A DNA stretch of 10,887 bases, taken from positions 1 through 10,887 of the forward strand of contig DASZLR010000111.1 of NCBI GenBank assembly GCA_035552275.1, in the 5' to 3' direction. Position numbers and translations under genes: made by a program. Below, piece by piece: positions 10,882 through 10,887 of this stretch. This DNA comes from DASVLX01 sp035552275 (GTDB taxonomy: Bacteria; Actinomycetota; Actinomycetes; Mycobacteriales; Pseudonocardiaceae). The notes below the pieces were generated by a model, which was not told where the DNA came from, ran no database searches, and saw nothing but the letters and a program-made list of their open reading frames with translations. How positions within the stretch are numbered: position 1 is the stretch's first letter; every line of letters begins with the position of its first letter.

Positions 10882-10887
10882 GGTTGG

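Overview
The window reads as chromosomal DNA of a high-GC Gram-positive actinomycete. Codon third positions are strongly G/C, GTG starts are frequent, and several genes look leaderless. The proteins have mainly actinobacterial relatives: a CGNR zinc finger, a COG3559-type exporter permease, and an XRE regulator followed by an HbhA-like protein. A member of the Pseudonocardiales is my best guess; this is inference, not proof. No transposase, integrase, phage gene or CRISPR array is visible.

Layout. (1) Positions 1-420: a minus-strand tRNA cluster, Glu-Asp-Phe in transcription order, with its own promoter and a terminator-shaped hairpin between Asp and Phe. (2) 522-761: a small conserved-looking minus-strand protein of unknown function, with a hairpin and 12-bp repeats downstream. 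(3) 1006-3490: a copper efflux operon, with a CsoR-type palindromic operator, the chaperone copZ and the Cu(I) P1B-ATPase copA, translationally coupled by a GTGA overlap; the repressor gene is not in the window. (4) 3491-3841: a gene-free stretch with three successive inverted repeats. (5) 3842-4183: a leaderless small protein with a possible ribbon-helix-helix-like C-terminal half, convergent with (6) a cold-shock protein at 4297-4500 that has a long 5' leader. A strong bidirectional terminator lies between them.

(7) 4724-8462: a drug-export style locus. A MarR/GbsR-type repressor and a CGNR zinc-finger protein run leftward. An ABC ATPase and a 12-TM permease of the polyketide-antibiotic exporter type run rightward. 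A palindrome in the 94-bp divergent gap lies over both predicted promoters and is the obvious operator. (8) 8466-9635: a protein-L-isoaspartate-methyltransferase-like enzyme, convergent with the permease and only 3 bp from it. Its form resembles the methyltransferases found with RiPP peptides, but no precursor or maturase is visible here. (9) 9745-10881: an XRE-family regulator and an HbhA-like coiled-coil protein with a Lys/Arg/Thr/Ala tail, in one operon behind a clear promoter and palindrome. The gene order matches Rv0474-hbhA of Mycobacterium tuberculosis.

Most genes belong to known families. The points most worth following are the orphan RiPP-type methyltransferase, the regulator/exporter locus with its exact operator, the uncharacterised small genes at 522-761 and 3842-4183, and the perfect palindrome in front of the xre-hbhA-like operon. 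I saw no clear evidence of a wholly new multi-gene system.
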